DNA of 64,000 bases from Sabethes cyaneus. Taxonomy: Eukaryota > Arthropoda > Insecta > Diptera > Culicidae. The notes under the pieces were generated by a model. It was not told where the DNA came from. It worked only from the letters and a program-made list of their open reading frames with translations, and did no database searches. Location of the stretch: contig NC_071353.1 in assembly GCF_943734655.1 (NCBI RefSeq), positions 157,246,179 through 157,310,178 of the forward strand, written 5' to 3'. The translations under genes were made by a program, and so were the position numbers. How positions within the stretch are numbered: the stretch's first letter is position 1; every line of letters starts with the position of its first letter. This document shows, piece after piece, positions 46,642-59,900 of this stretch.

Positions 46642-46943
46642 ACGGCAGCCGATCAAGAATAGCCAACGTATTGCGGTGAAAGCCGACGGGACGTTGGAGA
46701 TCCTCGAGGTGCGCCCGTCGGACGTGGGCCAGTACTCGTGCATTGTGACGTCGCCGGGGGGCAACGAAACGCGCTCGGCCCGGTTGAGCGTGGTGGAACT
46801 TCCGTTCGCACCGACGAACGTGCGGGCTGTTCGGTTGAACACGGCTACCCATCGGGCGATCAATGTTTCGTGGACTCCCGGCTTTGATGGGAACAGTGCC
46901 GTGCTGAAGTTTATCATTCAGCGGCGCGAAGTGCCGGAACTGG
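46642..46943 (+). CDS. sdk: sidekick exon g: end of Ig6 and start of FN3 domain 1
   Basis: Acceptor TTCCCCCAG, donor GTATGT, entering in phase 2 and leaving in phase 1. It encodes PIKNSQRIAVKADGTLEI, then DVGQYSCIVTSPGGNETR, which finishes Ig6, and the hinge VVELPFAPTNVRAV into FN3-1. FN3-1 begins with the typical Pro and the core Trp in INVSWTPGFDGNS. NVS and NET are sequons. Confidence 0.96.
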
Positions 46944-47008
46944 GTATGTAACTGGATCGAACGGGAGGGGAACGGAGAACCAAAATAAGTTAAATTTAGA
47001 AATTTCAG

Positions 47009-47194
47009 GACCCCTGCCGGATCCGCTGTTGAATTGGGTTACCGAGCTGAGCAACGTTTCGGCCGGATCGCGTTGGGTGCTGCTCGCTAATTTGAAGGCC
47101 GCCACGGCTTACCAGTTTCGTGTGAGTGCCGTCAATCGAGTCGGCGAAGGTTCGCCGTCCGATCCGAGTAATGTGATCAAGCTGCCGCAGGAAG
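47009..47194 (+). CDS. sdk: sidekick exon h: remainder of FN3 domain 1
   Basis: Acceptor AATTTCAG, donor GTAATT, phase 1 both ends. It encodes GPLPDPLLNWVTELSNVSAG and TAYQFRVSAVNRVGEGSPSD, with the tyrosine-corner motif YxFRVxAxNxxGxGxPS of an FN3 fold. It ends at LPQE just before FN3-2. Confidence 0.95.
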
Positions 47195-47320
47195 GTAATT
47201 GTCCCATTTAGGGTTTTTGTAGCAAAATTTTGAGATCGCTAGTTTGTTAACTTCGTGATTTAATTTACCTTTTTCTAACCAAAAAAACGCGCGCGTTGAA
47301 TGTTGAACCGTATCGATCAG

Positions 47321-47347
47321 ATGAACTGAGGAGGAGAGTTCCTTCTC
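47321..47347 (+). CDS. sdk: candidate 27-nt microexon of sidekick
   Basis: Inside the 349-bp intron between exons h and i, acceptor CGATCAG and a strong donor GTAAGT bracket 27 nt with no stop. Phase is 1-1, so inclusion would change LPQE-A-PSGPP to LPQE-DELRRRVPSP-PSGPP at the FN3-1/FN3-2 boundary. Support is the length, phase and donor strength only. Confidence 0.4.
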
Positions 47348-47543
47348 GTAAGTTGAAAAGCATGATGTTTGAACGAGTGCCTACACTTCGCTTAGATTTC
47401 CGTTCCAGTTGCTTATGATTAATTATCTAGTCACCAGTTAAGTCGCGATTTGGTTGAACTCCAACTCCCAAGTTGGAGTTCAAGTCGCGCTTTGGCCAAT
47501 GATTTGGATGCTAATATTTTCTTGGTTTTTGTTTTTCGTCTAG

Positions 47544-50500
47544 CCCCATCCGGACCTCCGGTGGGATTCGTGGGATCAGCGCGATCTTCTTCGGAGATTA
47601 TAACTCAGTGGCAGCCCCCGTTGGAGGAGCATCGAAATGGGCAAATTCTAGGTTATATCATTCGCTATCGACTGTTTGGGTATAATGCGAGTCCTTGGAA
47701 TTACCGGAACATCACCAACGAAGCTCAACGAAACTATCTGATTCAGGAGTTGATCACGTGGAAGGATTATGTGGTGCAGATTGCCGCCTACAATAACATG
47801 GGCGTTGGGGTTTATACCGAGGGAGCGAAGATCAAAACCAAGGAGGGTGTTCCGGAAGCTCCACCGACGAACGTTCGTGTCAAACCGGTGAACTCGACTG
47901 CGGTTCGGATATGGTGGAAACCTCCGAATCCCCAGCAGATCAACGGGATCAATCAAGGGTACAAGATCCAGGCCTGGAGATATGAAATAATCGATGGGGA
48001 AGAGCACGAAACGGAAGCAAGGATGATTACCGTTCCTCCGAGTTTGTTGGATCCCCTGGCCGAACAGGACACAATTATGGCTGGACTGGACAAGTTTACG
48101 ACCTACAATGTGACGGTTCTTTGCTTCACGGATCCCGGTGATGGGGAGCGAAGCTTCCCGATCGAGGTACGAACCAAGGAGGACGTCCCCGACGAGGTCA
48201 GTTCCCTCCATTTTGACGACGTCTCCGACCGAGAGGTAAAGGTTATGTGGACTCCCCCCAAACAAATCAACGGCATCCTAACCGGTTATCAGGTCAAGTA
48301 TCACATCAAAGACAAACCTTCCACGGTTAAGGTTTTCAACATTAGTGCCAACACCACCAGCCTCAAGGTCGTCAATCTGATGGCTACAACGCACTACTGG
48401 TTCGAGGTGACCGCCTGGACTGCAATGGGTGCCGGACTTCCTCGATCAGCTACCATTCAGTCCGGGGTCGAACCGGTCCTTCCACATCCCCCCTTCCAGC
48501 TAGCCCTATCCAACATAGAAGCCTTTTCAGTGGTCATCCAATTCACCCCGGGTTTCGACGGCAATTCCTCAATCACCAAGTGGACCGTCGAAGGTCAAAC
48601 CGCTCGCAACCTAACGTGGTTCACCGTGTACGAAGTACACGATCCGGATGCTTCCACGCTAACCGTAACCGGTCTAACCCCATTCACCCCTTACCGGCTT
48701 CGGATCATCGCCTGGAACGTTGTGGGACCCTCGGAACCATCCGAACCGACCAAGGACTTCCAAACCATTCAAGCACGCCCGATGCATCCGCCGTTGAACG
48801 TCACGGTCCGCGCGATGAGCGCCACCGAGCTGCGCGTTCGCTGGATTCCCCTCCAACAGACCGAGTGGTTCGGCAATCCCCGCGGGTACAACATAACCTA
48901 TCGAAATGTAAACGAAAAAGCCCAAATTATGGCATTCAGTGTCATCATCGAAGATCCCACGGCCAATTCGCACGTTTTGGACAGCCTAGAGGAGTGGTCC
49001 GTGTACGAGATATTCATGAGTTCGGTCAACGAAGTTGGGCAATCGAACGAAAGTCCTCACGCTTTCGAGCGTACCCGAGAAGCAGTTCCCTCATTTGGTC
49101 CACTCGCCGTGGAAGCTAATGCGACTTCCTCGACCACAATCGTTGTCAAGTGGGGAGAGGTTCCGAAGGAACATCGAAACGGGCAGATCGAAGGCTACAA
49201 GGTGTTCTACGGTTCGGCTGGACGAACGCAGATTTTGCACAAAACCATTCCGAACAATTCGACCTTTACGACGACGCTTACGGAGCTGAAGAAGTTCGTT
49301 CAGTATGATATTCAGGTGTTGGCGTACACTCGATTGGGGGATGGGTCGTTGAGTACACCTCCGGTGAGGGTGCAAACCTTCGAGGATACTCCGGGAGCTC
49401 CGTCGAACGTGTCGTTCCCCGATGTGTCGTTTAGCATGGCGCGGATTATTTGGGATGTTCCGGAGGAACCAAACGGGGAGATTTTGGCATATAAAGTGAC
49501 CTACCTGTTGAACGGGTCCGGGAGTTTGAACTTCAGCCGGGAGTTCCCTCCCTCGGATCGGACTTTCCGAGCGACCCAATTGCTAGCTGAACGGTACTAC
49601 CTCTTCAGTGTCACCGCTCAAACTCGCCTGGGTTGGGGTAAGACCGCGGCGGTTTTGGTTTACACGACGAACAACCGAGAGATTCCGCAAGCTCCTTCCT
49701 CACCTCAGATATCCCGTTCTCAGGTGCAAGCTCAGCAAATCACCTTCAGTTGGACGCCGGGTCGCGATGGCTTCGCACCTCTGCGATATTACACGGTTCA
49801 ACTGCGGGAAAATGAAGGACCGTGGAGTTTGATTACGGAACGTGTAGATCCCGCAGTCACTTCCTACACGGCTATTGGACTAAAACCCCACACGCTCTAC
49901 CAATTTCGTATTCAAGCAACCAACGACATCGGACCTTCTGCGTTCAGTAGAGAAAGCATAGAAGTACGCACCTTGCCTGCGGCTCCTTCCGAAGGTATCT
50001 CCGGTCTTAAGGTGGTGCCAATAACAACCACCAGCGTTCGAGTTCAGTGGAACTCCCTGAGAAAAACCTTATGGAACGGTGACGCCAGCACCGGAGGTTA
50101 CCGCATCCTCTACCAACCGATTTCGGACTTCCCTTCCACCCTTCAAAGCATTCCAAAGCTAGACGTGATCGGCGTAGAACAAGAATCAGCGATTCTAAAA
50201 GACCTAACGCAGGATCGAAACTACGAAATCATTGTACAGCCGTTTAACTCGCAAGGCTCCGGCCCGCCAACGCCGCCGGTGGCCGTCTACGTCGGTGAAG
50301 CGGTACCCACCGGGGAACCTCGCGGTATCGAGGGTGCTCCGGTGTCATCCACTGAAGTCCGCCTCCGCTGGAAGGCACCACAGCAAAGCATGCAGAACGG
50401 TGAACTGTTGGGCTACAAAATCTTCTACCTCGTAACGGATTCACCGCAAGAGTTGGAGGAAGGTCGCCGCCACGAGGAAGAGATCGAAGTCGTTCCAGCC

Positions 50501-50765
50501 TCCTACACCTCACACAGTCTTGTCTTCTTGGATAAATACACCGAGTATCGGATACAGATCTTGGCGTTCAATCCGGCCGGTGATGGTCCTCGGTCGACAC
50601 CGATTACGGTTAAAACTCTGCAGGGACTTCCTGGGCCTCCGAGTAGTTTGTCCTTCACCGACATTACCATGAACAGTCTGAAGGTCGGCTGGGATCCGCC
50701 GAAGAAGCGGAACGGCGAGATTTTGGGCTACATTGTGACGTACGAAACCACCGAGGACAATGAAA
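47544..50765 (+). CDS. sdk: sidekick exon i: FN3 domains 2-11 and first half of FN3-12
   Basis: A 3222-nt exon (1074 codons), acceptor TCGTCTAG, donor GTGAGT, phase 1 both ends. It starts APSGPPVGFVGSARS. Approximate domain starts: FN3-2 47546, FN3-3 47849, FN3-4 48182, FN3-5 48470, FN3-6 48773, FN3-7 49085, FN3-8 49388, FN3-9 49683, FN3-10 49982, FN3-11 50305, FN3-12 50626. Each repeat shows the inter-domain proline, the strand-B Trp and the YxxxVxAxNxxG pattern. The heavy sequence conservation and absence of introns over 3.2 kb match the Drosophila gene. The exon ends YETTEDNE plus one base of a Lys codon completed 10.6 kb downstream. Confidence 0.98.
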
Positions 50766-51180
50766 GTGAGTAATAAGTATTAAGCATTTACAGATGAAAA
50801 ATCTTGCGTGATGCCTTTTCTCCGATTTGAATGAAATTTTAATACCAGTTTTCAGTGGAAGAAATGATTTATTTTTCAGAGTTAAATTGACCAACTACGA
50901 CTCAAAATTAATTTAAAAAAAAGGCGATTTGTGGGGTGAGTTTTCACATGTTCCAATTTAGTCCATCTGAGTTTTATCGCACTCTTATAGTGGTTTTTAT
51001 GGTCAATTCCGGTCATAAAAGCCATCTTAAGAGTGTAATAAAGCCCAAATTGTTACTTGGGATGCAGATTTCAAAAAATCATAACCAGAAAACTTTTGAT
51101 TGCTGCAGGATTGTGCCTGAGAAAAGCTCTAGACAATCGATTGAACATTACGGAAAAAATATACACAGAATTAAAACACG
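50766..51180. other. start of the 10.6-kb intron
   Basis: Begins with donor GTGAGT. AT-rich; nothing recognised before the minisatellite. Confidence 0.5.
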
Positions 51181-53985
51181 ATTAAAATACGGCTAAAAGA
51201 CGACTGCAAGACGGTTGAAAGACGATTAAAAAACGACTGAAAGATTATTTAAAGACAACTGACAGACGGCTGAAAGATGACTGAAAGACGACGGACAGAC
51301 GACTGAAAGACGACAGAAATCCGGCTGAAAGACGATTGAAAGACGTTTGAAGAACGGAATGAAAGACGACTGAAATAAGACTGAAAGACGACAAAGACGA
51401 AAGAAAGACGACCGAAAGACGATTGAAAGACGACTGAACGACGATTGAAAGACAACTGAAACGGCTAACAGACGACTGAAGACGGCTAAAAGACAACTGA
51501 GACGGTTGAAAAACGGCTAATAAAAAATCGAAAGACGGCTGAAAGACGAATGAAAGACGACTGAATGATGATTGAAAGACGGCTGAAAGACGACTGAAAG
51601 GTGACTGAAAAACGGCTAAAGGACGGTTGAAAGACGGCTGAAAGACGACTGAAAGACGGTTAAAAGACGACTGAAAACCCGCTAAAGGACGACTGAAAAA
51701 CGGCTAGCAGACGACTGAAACAATTGAAAGACGCCTGAAAGACGGCTAATAAATAACCGAAAGACGGCTGTAAGACGACTGAAAGACGATTTAAAGACGA
51801 AAGAAAGGTGTCTGAAAGAGGATTGAAAGACAGTTAAAACACGACTAAAGGACCGCTAAAAGACGATTGAAAGACGGTTAAAAGACGACTGAAAGACGGC
51901 TGAAGCACGAAAGAAAGACGACTGAAAAATGATTAAAAGATGGCTGAAGGACGATTGAAAAACGACTGAAAGACGGCTGAAAGACGACTGAGGATGGCTA
52001 AAAGACGACCGTGAGACGACTGAAAGACGATTGAAAGACAACTGAAAGACGACTGAAAGACAATTGAAAGACGACTGAAGGAAGATTGAAAGATAACTTA
52101 ATGCCAACTGAAAGACGACTGAGGACGGCTAAACGACGACTGAAAGACGACTGAGACGATTGAAGGCGGTTGAAAGCCGGCTAATAAAAGACCGAATGAC
52201 GGCTGAAAGACGATTGAAATACGAAAGAAAGACGAAAGAAAGATGACTGATAGACAACTGGAAGACGTCTGAAAGACGACTGAAAGATGATTGAAAGACG
52301 ACTGAAGGACGATTGAAAGACGGCTAACAGACAACTGAAAGACCGCTAAAAGACGATTGAAGGACAACTGAAAGTCAACTGAAGACAGCTAAAAGACGAT
52401 AGAAAGACGGCTGAAAGACGATTGAAAGGTGATTGAAACACGATGGAAAGACGACTGAAAGATTATTAAAAGATGGCTAAAAGACGGCTGAAGGATGAAA
52501 GAAAAACGACTGAAAGGTGATTGAAAGACGGCTGAAATCCGATTAATATATGACCAAGAGTCGACTTAAATATGACTGAAAGATGACAAAGACGATAGAG
52601 AGACAACCGAAAGACGACTGAAAGTAGTCGATTGAAAGACGACTGAACGACGTTTGAAAGACAACTTAATAACAACTGAAATACAGCTAACAGACGACTG
52701 AAAGACAACTGAAGACGGCTAAAAGACAACTGAGACGATTGAAAGAGGGCTAATAAAAACCGAAAAACGGCTGAAAGACGATTGAAAAACGACTGAAAGA
52801 CGGCTGAAAGACGACTGAAGATGGCTAAAAGACAACCGTGCGACGACTGAAAGACGATTGAAAGACGTTTGAAAGACAACTGAAAGACGACTGAAAGACA
52901 ATTGAAGGAAGATTGAAAGACAACTTAAGGCCAACTGAAAGACGGCTAAACGACGACTGAAAGACGACTGAGACAATTGAAAGCCGGCTAATAAACGACG
53001 GCTAAAAGATAATCGAAATACGAAAGAAAGATGACTGAAAGACGAAAGAAAGATTTCTGATAGACAACAGGAAGACGTCTAAAAGACTTCTGAAAGATGT
53101 TTGATAGACGGCTGAAGGACGATTGAAAGACCGCTAAAAGACGATTGATAGATAACTGAAAGACGACTGAAGACAGCTAAGAGACGATTGAGACGATTGA
53201 CAGACGGCTGAAAGTTGATTGAAACACGATGGAAAGACGATCGAAAGACGACTGAAAGACAGCTGAAAGACGAATTAAAGATGACGGAAAGATGACGGAA
53301 AGATGACTGAAAGACGGCTGAAAGACGACTGAAAGACGGCTGAAAGACAACTGAAAGACAACTAAAAGATGACTGAAAGATGACTGAAAGACAACAGAAA
53401 GACAATAGAAAATCGACTGAAAGACGATTGAAAGATGTCTGAAAGACAATAGAAAAGCGACTGAAAGACGATTGAAAAAAGACTAAAAGACGATTGAAAA
53501 AAGACTAAAAGACGATTGAAAGACGACAGATAGATGACTAAAGGACGACTGAAAGACGATGGAAGGATGACTGAAAAATGATTGAAAGACAACTGAAAGT
53601 CTACTGAAATACGATCGATAGACAACTGAAGGACGACTGCAAGACGACTGATGGACGACTGAAAGATGATGGAAAGACGACTGAAAGATGATTGACAGAC
53701 GATCAATAGGCAACTGAAGGACGACTAATGGACGATTGAAATACGACTGAAAGACATCTGAAAGATGACGGCTTAAAGACGACTGATAGATGATTAAAAG
53801 ACAACCGGAAGATGACTGAGAGACGACTGAAAGACGTCTGATATACGACTGAAAGACTACTGAGAGATGACTGAAAGACAATAGAAAAACGACTGAAAGA
53901 CGATTGAAAGATGTCTGAAAGTTAACTGAAGGACGACTGAAAGCCGACTGAAAGCCGACTGAAAGACGATTGAAAGACAGATATT
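51180..53985. repeat. 2.8-kb 11-bp minisatellite (GACTGAAAGAC)
   Basis: About 250 degenerate copies of the ~11-bp word GACTGAAAGAC, with variants GATTGAAAGAC and GGCTAAAAGAC. The + strand is purine-rich. Minus-strand frames of up to 137 codons (repeating SFSRLSVVFQS) come solely from the 11-bp period, which is not a multiple of three and so cycles through all frames. Confidence 0.93.
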
Positions 53986-56900
53986 TAGACTTTTTTCTTT
54001 TAGACTCTTTTAGAAATGTTCACTTTTAGCCTTTTTTAGAATTCTTTTGTGAGTTATTTGGGATTTTTTAGACTTTTTTCGGACCTCTTAATTACTTCTT
54101 TCATACTTCTTTTAGAGTTTTATATAGTTTAAAATTTCTTTTACATTCCTTTTTCACACTTTTTTCATAGTTCTTTGGAACTTTTTCTAGCTAAAAGAGC
54201 CCTAACTTTTTTTAGACTATTTTTAGGCTTCTCTTAGATTATTTTTAGACTCGTTTTAAAGCTGTTTTAGACTTTTTCAAGTTTCTTTGAGAGTTATTTT
54301 TCTGAATTATGTTAAATATGTCTAAGAGAATTTAAATTTCTTTTAGACTTCTTTCAGATTTTTTAGATTTTAGAAGATATTTAAATCTTTTAGATTTTTT
54401 TGTTGTCCTTTTAGGCTTGTTTTAGACTTCTTATAGATTCCTCTTGCTTTTATTTTAAACTCGTTTCAGACTTTTGTTAACTTTCTTTGAGATCCCTCCT
54501 AACTATATGTATTTATTTTAGACTTGTCTTAGAGTTCTTTTAGACTTTATTTAGATCACTAGGATGTTTGACTGTTTAAAACGGATTATTTCAACCTTTT
54601 AAACTCTTAGAGTTTTAGAATATTTCTAAAGTTCTTTAAAACTTCATTTAGATATCTTTTAATCTTGTTTTGGACATACTTCTTGTAGTGTTCTTTTAGA
54701 TTTTTGCCAGGTTTCTGTTTGACATCATTTAGATTTCTCTTAGACTAATTTAGGCTTCTTTTATATGTTTTTAAGGTTCATTTTAGGTATCTTTTAGATT
54801 ATGTTTGGGTTTCCTTTAGAATTCTTTCAGACTTCTTTTGGGTAATTCTTAGACTTATATAAGAATTCTGGATTTTTTTTTAATTATTTAAAACTTATTT
54901 TAGGCTTATACTAAAATTTATTTGATATCTTTTGGATTATTTTATATCTATTTTAGACATATTCTAGACTTCTTCTTTTAGATTTGAAGAAGGTCGCTTT
55001 TAGATCTTTTTTAGATTATTTAAAAAAAATTGTTTTAATTGCTTTCAGAGTTTTGAGCTTTTTTGTGTTTTTAAAATCTGTTTTAGATTTTTTTGAACTT
55101 TCTTTTGGGTTCTTTTAGATTTCATTTAAACTTCTTTCATACGTTTGTAAAACTTTTGTTACGTTTCTTTTTTTGTACTTCTTTTAGACTCCTTTTGGCA
55201 GACTTTTTTTTAGATCTATTTTAATCTTGTTTTATACATACTTTTCTAAGAGTTCTTCAAAACCTTTGTTGGGCTTCTTTTAGACTTGCTTTAGGCTGCT
55301 CCTCCGCCTTTTTGATGCAAAAAATAGAGGTAAAATTAACAAAAATCACAAAAGTGCCACAAATGACCAAAAGATACAGAAATAACACCAAAGGATAACA
55401 AAAAATATCGTTCTTTTATACACACTTACTTTTTAGGCTTTTGTTGGACTTGCTTAGACTTAAACCGGCTCCAGATTTTCTTTTAAAACTGTCTTTGGCT
55501 CTTATTATACTAGATTTTTGTTACGCTTTCTACGCCACTTTTAAACTTTTAGGTAACTTTCAGACTTTTTCAAAATGTCTTATGTTTTTTTTAAGAAGTT
55601 TCTTGGACTTTTACAACCATTTTTAGACTTTTAGACTCGATCTATAATTTTTTTACATACTTCTTATAGGCTTTGGTTAGACCTACTTACTACTTCCTTC
55701 AAACTATTTTTAGGCTTTTGTTAGACATTTTTTGGAGGTCTCTTGAATACCTTTCAGACTTTTTAAGGCTGTTTTTAGTCTTCCTTTAGACTTCTTCAGT
55801 TCTTTTAGACTTCCTTTAATTCTCTTTTAATGTTGTTTTATACATATCTCTTCTCATACTTTTCAACCTTCTTTCCGAGTTGTTTTAGAACTTTGTTAGA
55901 CAATTTTTGGGGTTCTTATGGGTCTTTTTTTATAGGTCTTAGGCTCTTTTTAGCCTTCTAGTAAACTTCTTTAGGCCTTTTTAGACTGCCTTTAAATCTC
56001 TTATAATTTTTATTTTCTAACATATTTGTTTTGGACTTCTTTTAGATATCTCATCGTAGACTTTTTGTAGACATTTTTAGAAATCTTTTAGAGCTCTTTA
56101 GATTTCTCTTAGACTTATTATAGACTTTTGTTAGGGTTTTTAAGACTTCCCTTCTAGACTTTTAGACTATTTTTAGGCTTCGTTCAGACTTCTGCAAAAC
56201 TTTTTATGCATGCTTCTTTTACACTTTGTTAAAATCTCTTTTAGACTCTTTTTATACATTTTCAATCTTCTTTCAGAGTTCTTTTAGACTTCTATTAAGC
56301 CTGTTGTTGGGGTTTTTGGTTGTCTTTGGTACTTCTTTTAAACAATTATTGGACTTCTTTAGGCTTTTCTAGAGACCCATGGAATCTCGTTTGATATATA
56401 GTTCTTTTAGACTTTGTTTGAAGCTCTTTTAGATTTCGTTTGAAGCTTTTTTAGACTTGCTTTAGAATCCTTTAGGCCTTTCCTTGGACATTTGTTGGGG
56501 TTCTTTTAGATTTCTTTTAGGTTTTTTTAAAGACATTTTGATGATTGTTTTAAACTTTTGTTAGACATTTCTTGGGATTCTTCTAGATTTATTGTGTTAT
56601 ACATACTTTAGGGTTCGTTTAGGTTGCTTTTAAATACCTTTTGAATCTTCTTTCAGAGGTATTTGTGACTTTTGTTAAACATTTGGTAGGGTTCTTTTAG
56701 ATCTCCTTTAGACTATTTTGAGGCTTCTTCTAGACATACTTCCTTTGGACTTCGTTTGGAGTTCTTTTAGAAACTCTTTCAGATCTTTTATATGGATTTA
56801 TTCAGATTTTTTCTCTGTTTTTGGAATACTTGTTTTAGGCTTTATTCGTTGTTAGATTTCGTTTAGAGATCTAAAACTTTACGGATTTCTCTTAGGCTTT

Positions 56901-59900
56901 TTTTTTTGTTTTGCTTAATTTCTCTTCGACTTTTTGGGATTTTTTTAAGATTTGTTTTGGACTTCTTGTAGACTTTGTTAGACTCTTTTTTCAATCTTCT
57001 TTCAGAGTTCTTTTAGATTTCTTTTAGACCTCTATCAAACATTTTGTTGGGGTTTTTGGGTGTCTTTTGTACTTCTTTTAAACAATTATTAGACATCTTT
57101 AGGTCTTTCTACAGATCCCTGAAATCTCGTTTGATATATAGTTCTTTTAGACTTCATTTAAAGCTCTTTCAGATTTCGTTTGAAGCTCTTTTAGACTTGT
57201 TTTAGAATCCTTTGGGCCTTTCCTTGGACATTTTTTGGGGTTCTTTTAAATTTTAGATTTTTTTTTAGGTTTTTAGGCATTTTGATGATTGTTTTAAACT
57301 TTTGTTAGACATTTCTTGGGATTCTTCTAGATTTATTGTGTTATACATACTTCTTTAGGGTTCGTTTAGGTTGCTTTTAGACTTTTTCAATCTTCTTTCA
57401 GAGGTATTTGAGTCTTTTGTTAAACATTTGGTAAGGTTCTTTTAGCTCTCCTTTAGACTATTTTGAGGCTTCTTTTAGACATACTTCCTTTGGACTTCGT
57501 TTGGAGTTCTTTTAGAAACTCTCAGATCTTTTATATTAACTTATTCAGTTTTTTTTCTGTTTTTGGAAGACTTGTTTTAGACTTTATTCGTTGTTAGATT
57601 TCGTTTAGAGATCTAAAACTTTACGGATTTCTCTTAGGCTTTTTGTTTGTTTTGCTTAATTTCTCTTCAACTTTTTGGAATTTTTTTAAGATTTGTTTTG
57701 AACTTCTTGTAGACTTTGTTAGACTCTTTTTTCAATCTTCTTTCAGAGTTCTTTTAGATTTCTTTTAGACCTCTATCAAACATTTTGTTGGGGTTTTTGG
57801 GTGTTTTTTGTACTTCTTTTAAACAATTATTAGACTTCTTCAGGCCTTTCCAGAGATCCCTGAAACCTCGTTTGATATATGGTTCTTTTAGTTTTCGTTT
57901 AAAGCTCTTTTAGATTTCGTTTGAAGCTCTTTTAGACTTGTTTTAGAATCCTTTGGGCCTTTCCTTGGACATTTTTGGAGTTCTTTTAGATTTTATATTT
58001 TTTTTAGGTTTTTAGACATTTTGATAATTGTTTTAAACTTTTGTTAGACATTTCTTGGGGTTGTTCTAGATTTCTTGTGTTATACATACTTCTTTAGGGT
58101 TCGTTTTGGTTGCTTTTAGTCTTTTTCAATCTACTTTCAGAGGTATTTGAGACTTTTAAACATTTGGTAGGGTTCTTTTAGATCTCCTTTAGACTATTTT
58201 GAGGCTTCTTTTAGGCATACTTCCTTTGGACTTCGTTTGGAGTTCTTTTAGAAACTCTTTCAGATCTTTTATATGAACTTATTCAGTTTTTTTTTGTTTT
58301 TGGAAGACTTGTTTTAGACTTTATTCGTTGTTAGATTTCGTTTAGAGATCTAAAACTTTACGGATTTCTCTTAGGCTTTTTGTTTGTTTTGCTTAATTTC
58401 TCTTCGACTTTTTGGGATTTTTTTAAGATTTGTTTTGGACTTCTTGTAGACTTTGTTAGACTCTTTTTTCAATCTTCTTTCAGAGTTCTTTTAGATTTCT
58501 TTTAGACCTCTATCAAACATTTTGTTGGGGTTTTTGGGTGTCTTTTGTACTTCTTTTAAACAATTATTAGACTTCTTTAGGCCTTTCCAGAGATCTTCCC
58601 TGAAATCTCGTTTGATATATAGTTCTTTTAGATTTCGTTTGAAGTTCTTTTACACTTATTTTACAAATCTTTGGGCCTTTCCTTGGACATTTGTTGGGAT
58701 TCTTTTAGATTTCTTTTAGTTTTCTAGACGTTTTGATGATTTTTTTAAAGTTTTTTGTTAGACATTTTTTGGGGTTCTTCTAGATTTATTGTGTTATACA
58801 TACTTCTTTAGGGTTCGTTTAGGTTGCTTTTAGACTTTTTCAATCTTCTTTCAGAGGTATTTGAAATTGAGACTTTTGTTAGACATTTGGTAGGGTTCTT
58901 TTAGATCTCCTTTAGACTATTTTGAGGCTTCTTTTAGACATACTTCCTTTGGACTTCTTTTGGAGTTCTTTTAGAAACTCTTTCAGATCTTTTATATGGA
59001 CTTATTCAGTTTTTTTTTCTGTTTTTGGAAGACTTGTTTTAGGCTTCATTCGTTGTTAGATTTCGTTTAGAGATCTAAAACTTTACGGATTTCTCTTAGG
59101 CTTTTAGTTTGTTTTGCTTAATTTCTCTTCGACTTTTTGGGATTTTTTTAAGATTTGTTTTGGACTTCTTGTAGACTTTGTTTGACTCTTTTTTCAATCT
59201 TCTTTTAGAGTTCTTTTAGATCTCTTTTAGAACTCTATCAAACATTTTGTTGGGGTTTTAGGGTGTCGTTTGTACTCTTTTTAAACAATTACTAGACTTC
59301 TTTAGGCCTTTCCAGAGATCTTTCCTGAAACCTCGTTTGATATATGGTTCTTCGAGTTTTCGTTTAAAGCTCTTTTAGATTTCGTTTGAAGCTCTTTTAG
59401 ACTTGTTTTAGAATCCTTTGGGCCTTTCCTTGGACATTTTTGGAGTTCTTTTAGATTTTATAATTTTTTTAGGTTTTTAGACATTTTGATAATTGTTTTA
59501 AACTTTTGTTAGACATTTCTTGGGGTTGTTCTAGATTTCTTGTGTTATGCATACTTCTTTAGGGTTCGTTTTGATTGCTTTTAGTCTTTTTCAATCTACT
59601 TTCAGAGGTATTTGAGACTTTTAAACATTTGGTAGGGTTCTTTTAGATCTCCTTTAGACTATTTTGAGGCTTCTTTCAGACATACTTCCTTTGGACTTCG
59701 TTTGGAATTCTTTTAGAAACTCTTTCAGATCTTTTATATGGATTTATTCAGTTTTTTTCTCTGTTTCTGGAAGACTTGTTTTAGACTTCGTTGTTAGATT
59801 TCGTTTAGAGATCTAAAACTTTACGGATTTCTCGTAGGCTTTTAGTATGTTTTGCTCAATCTCTCTTCGACTTTTTGAGATTTTTTAAAGATTTGTTTTG

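Noticed and set aside
51245..53881. Minus-strand frames with repeating SFSRLSVVFQS, like a repeat protein
   Set aside because: Pure consequence of an 11-bp minisatellite read in any frame; stops and frame breaks are frequent.
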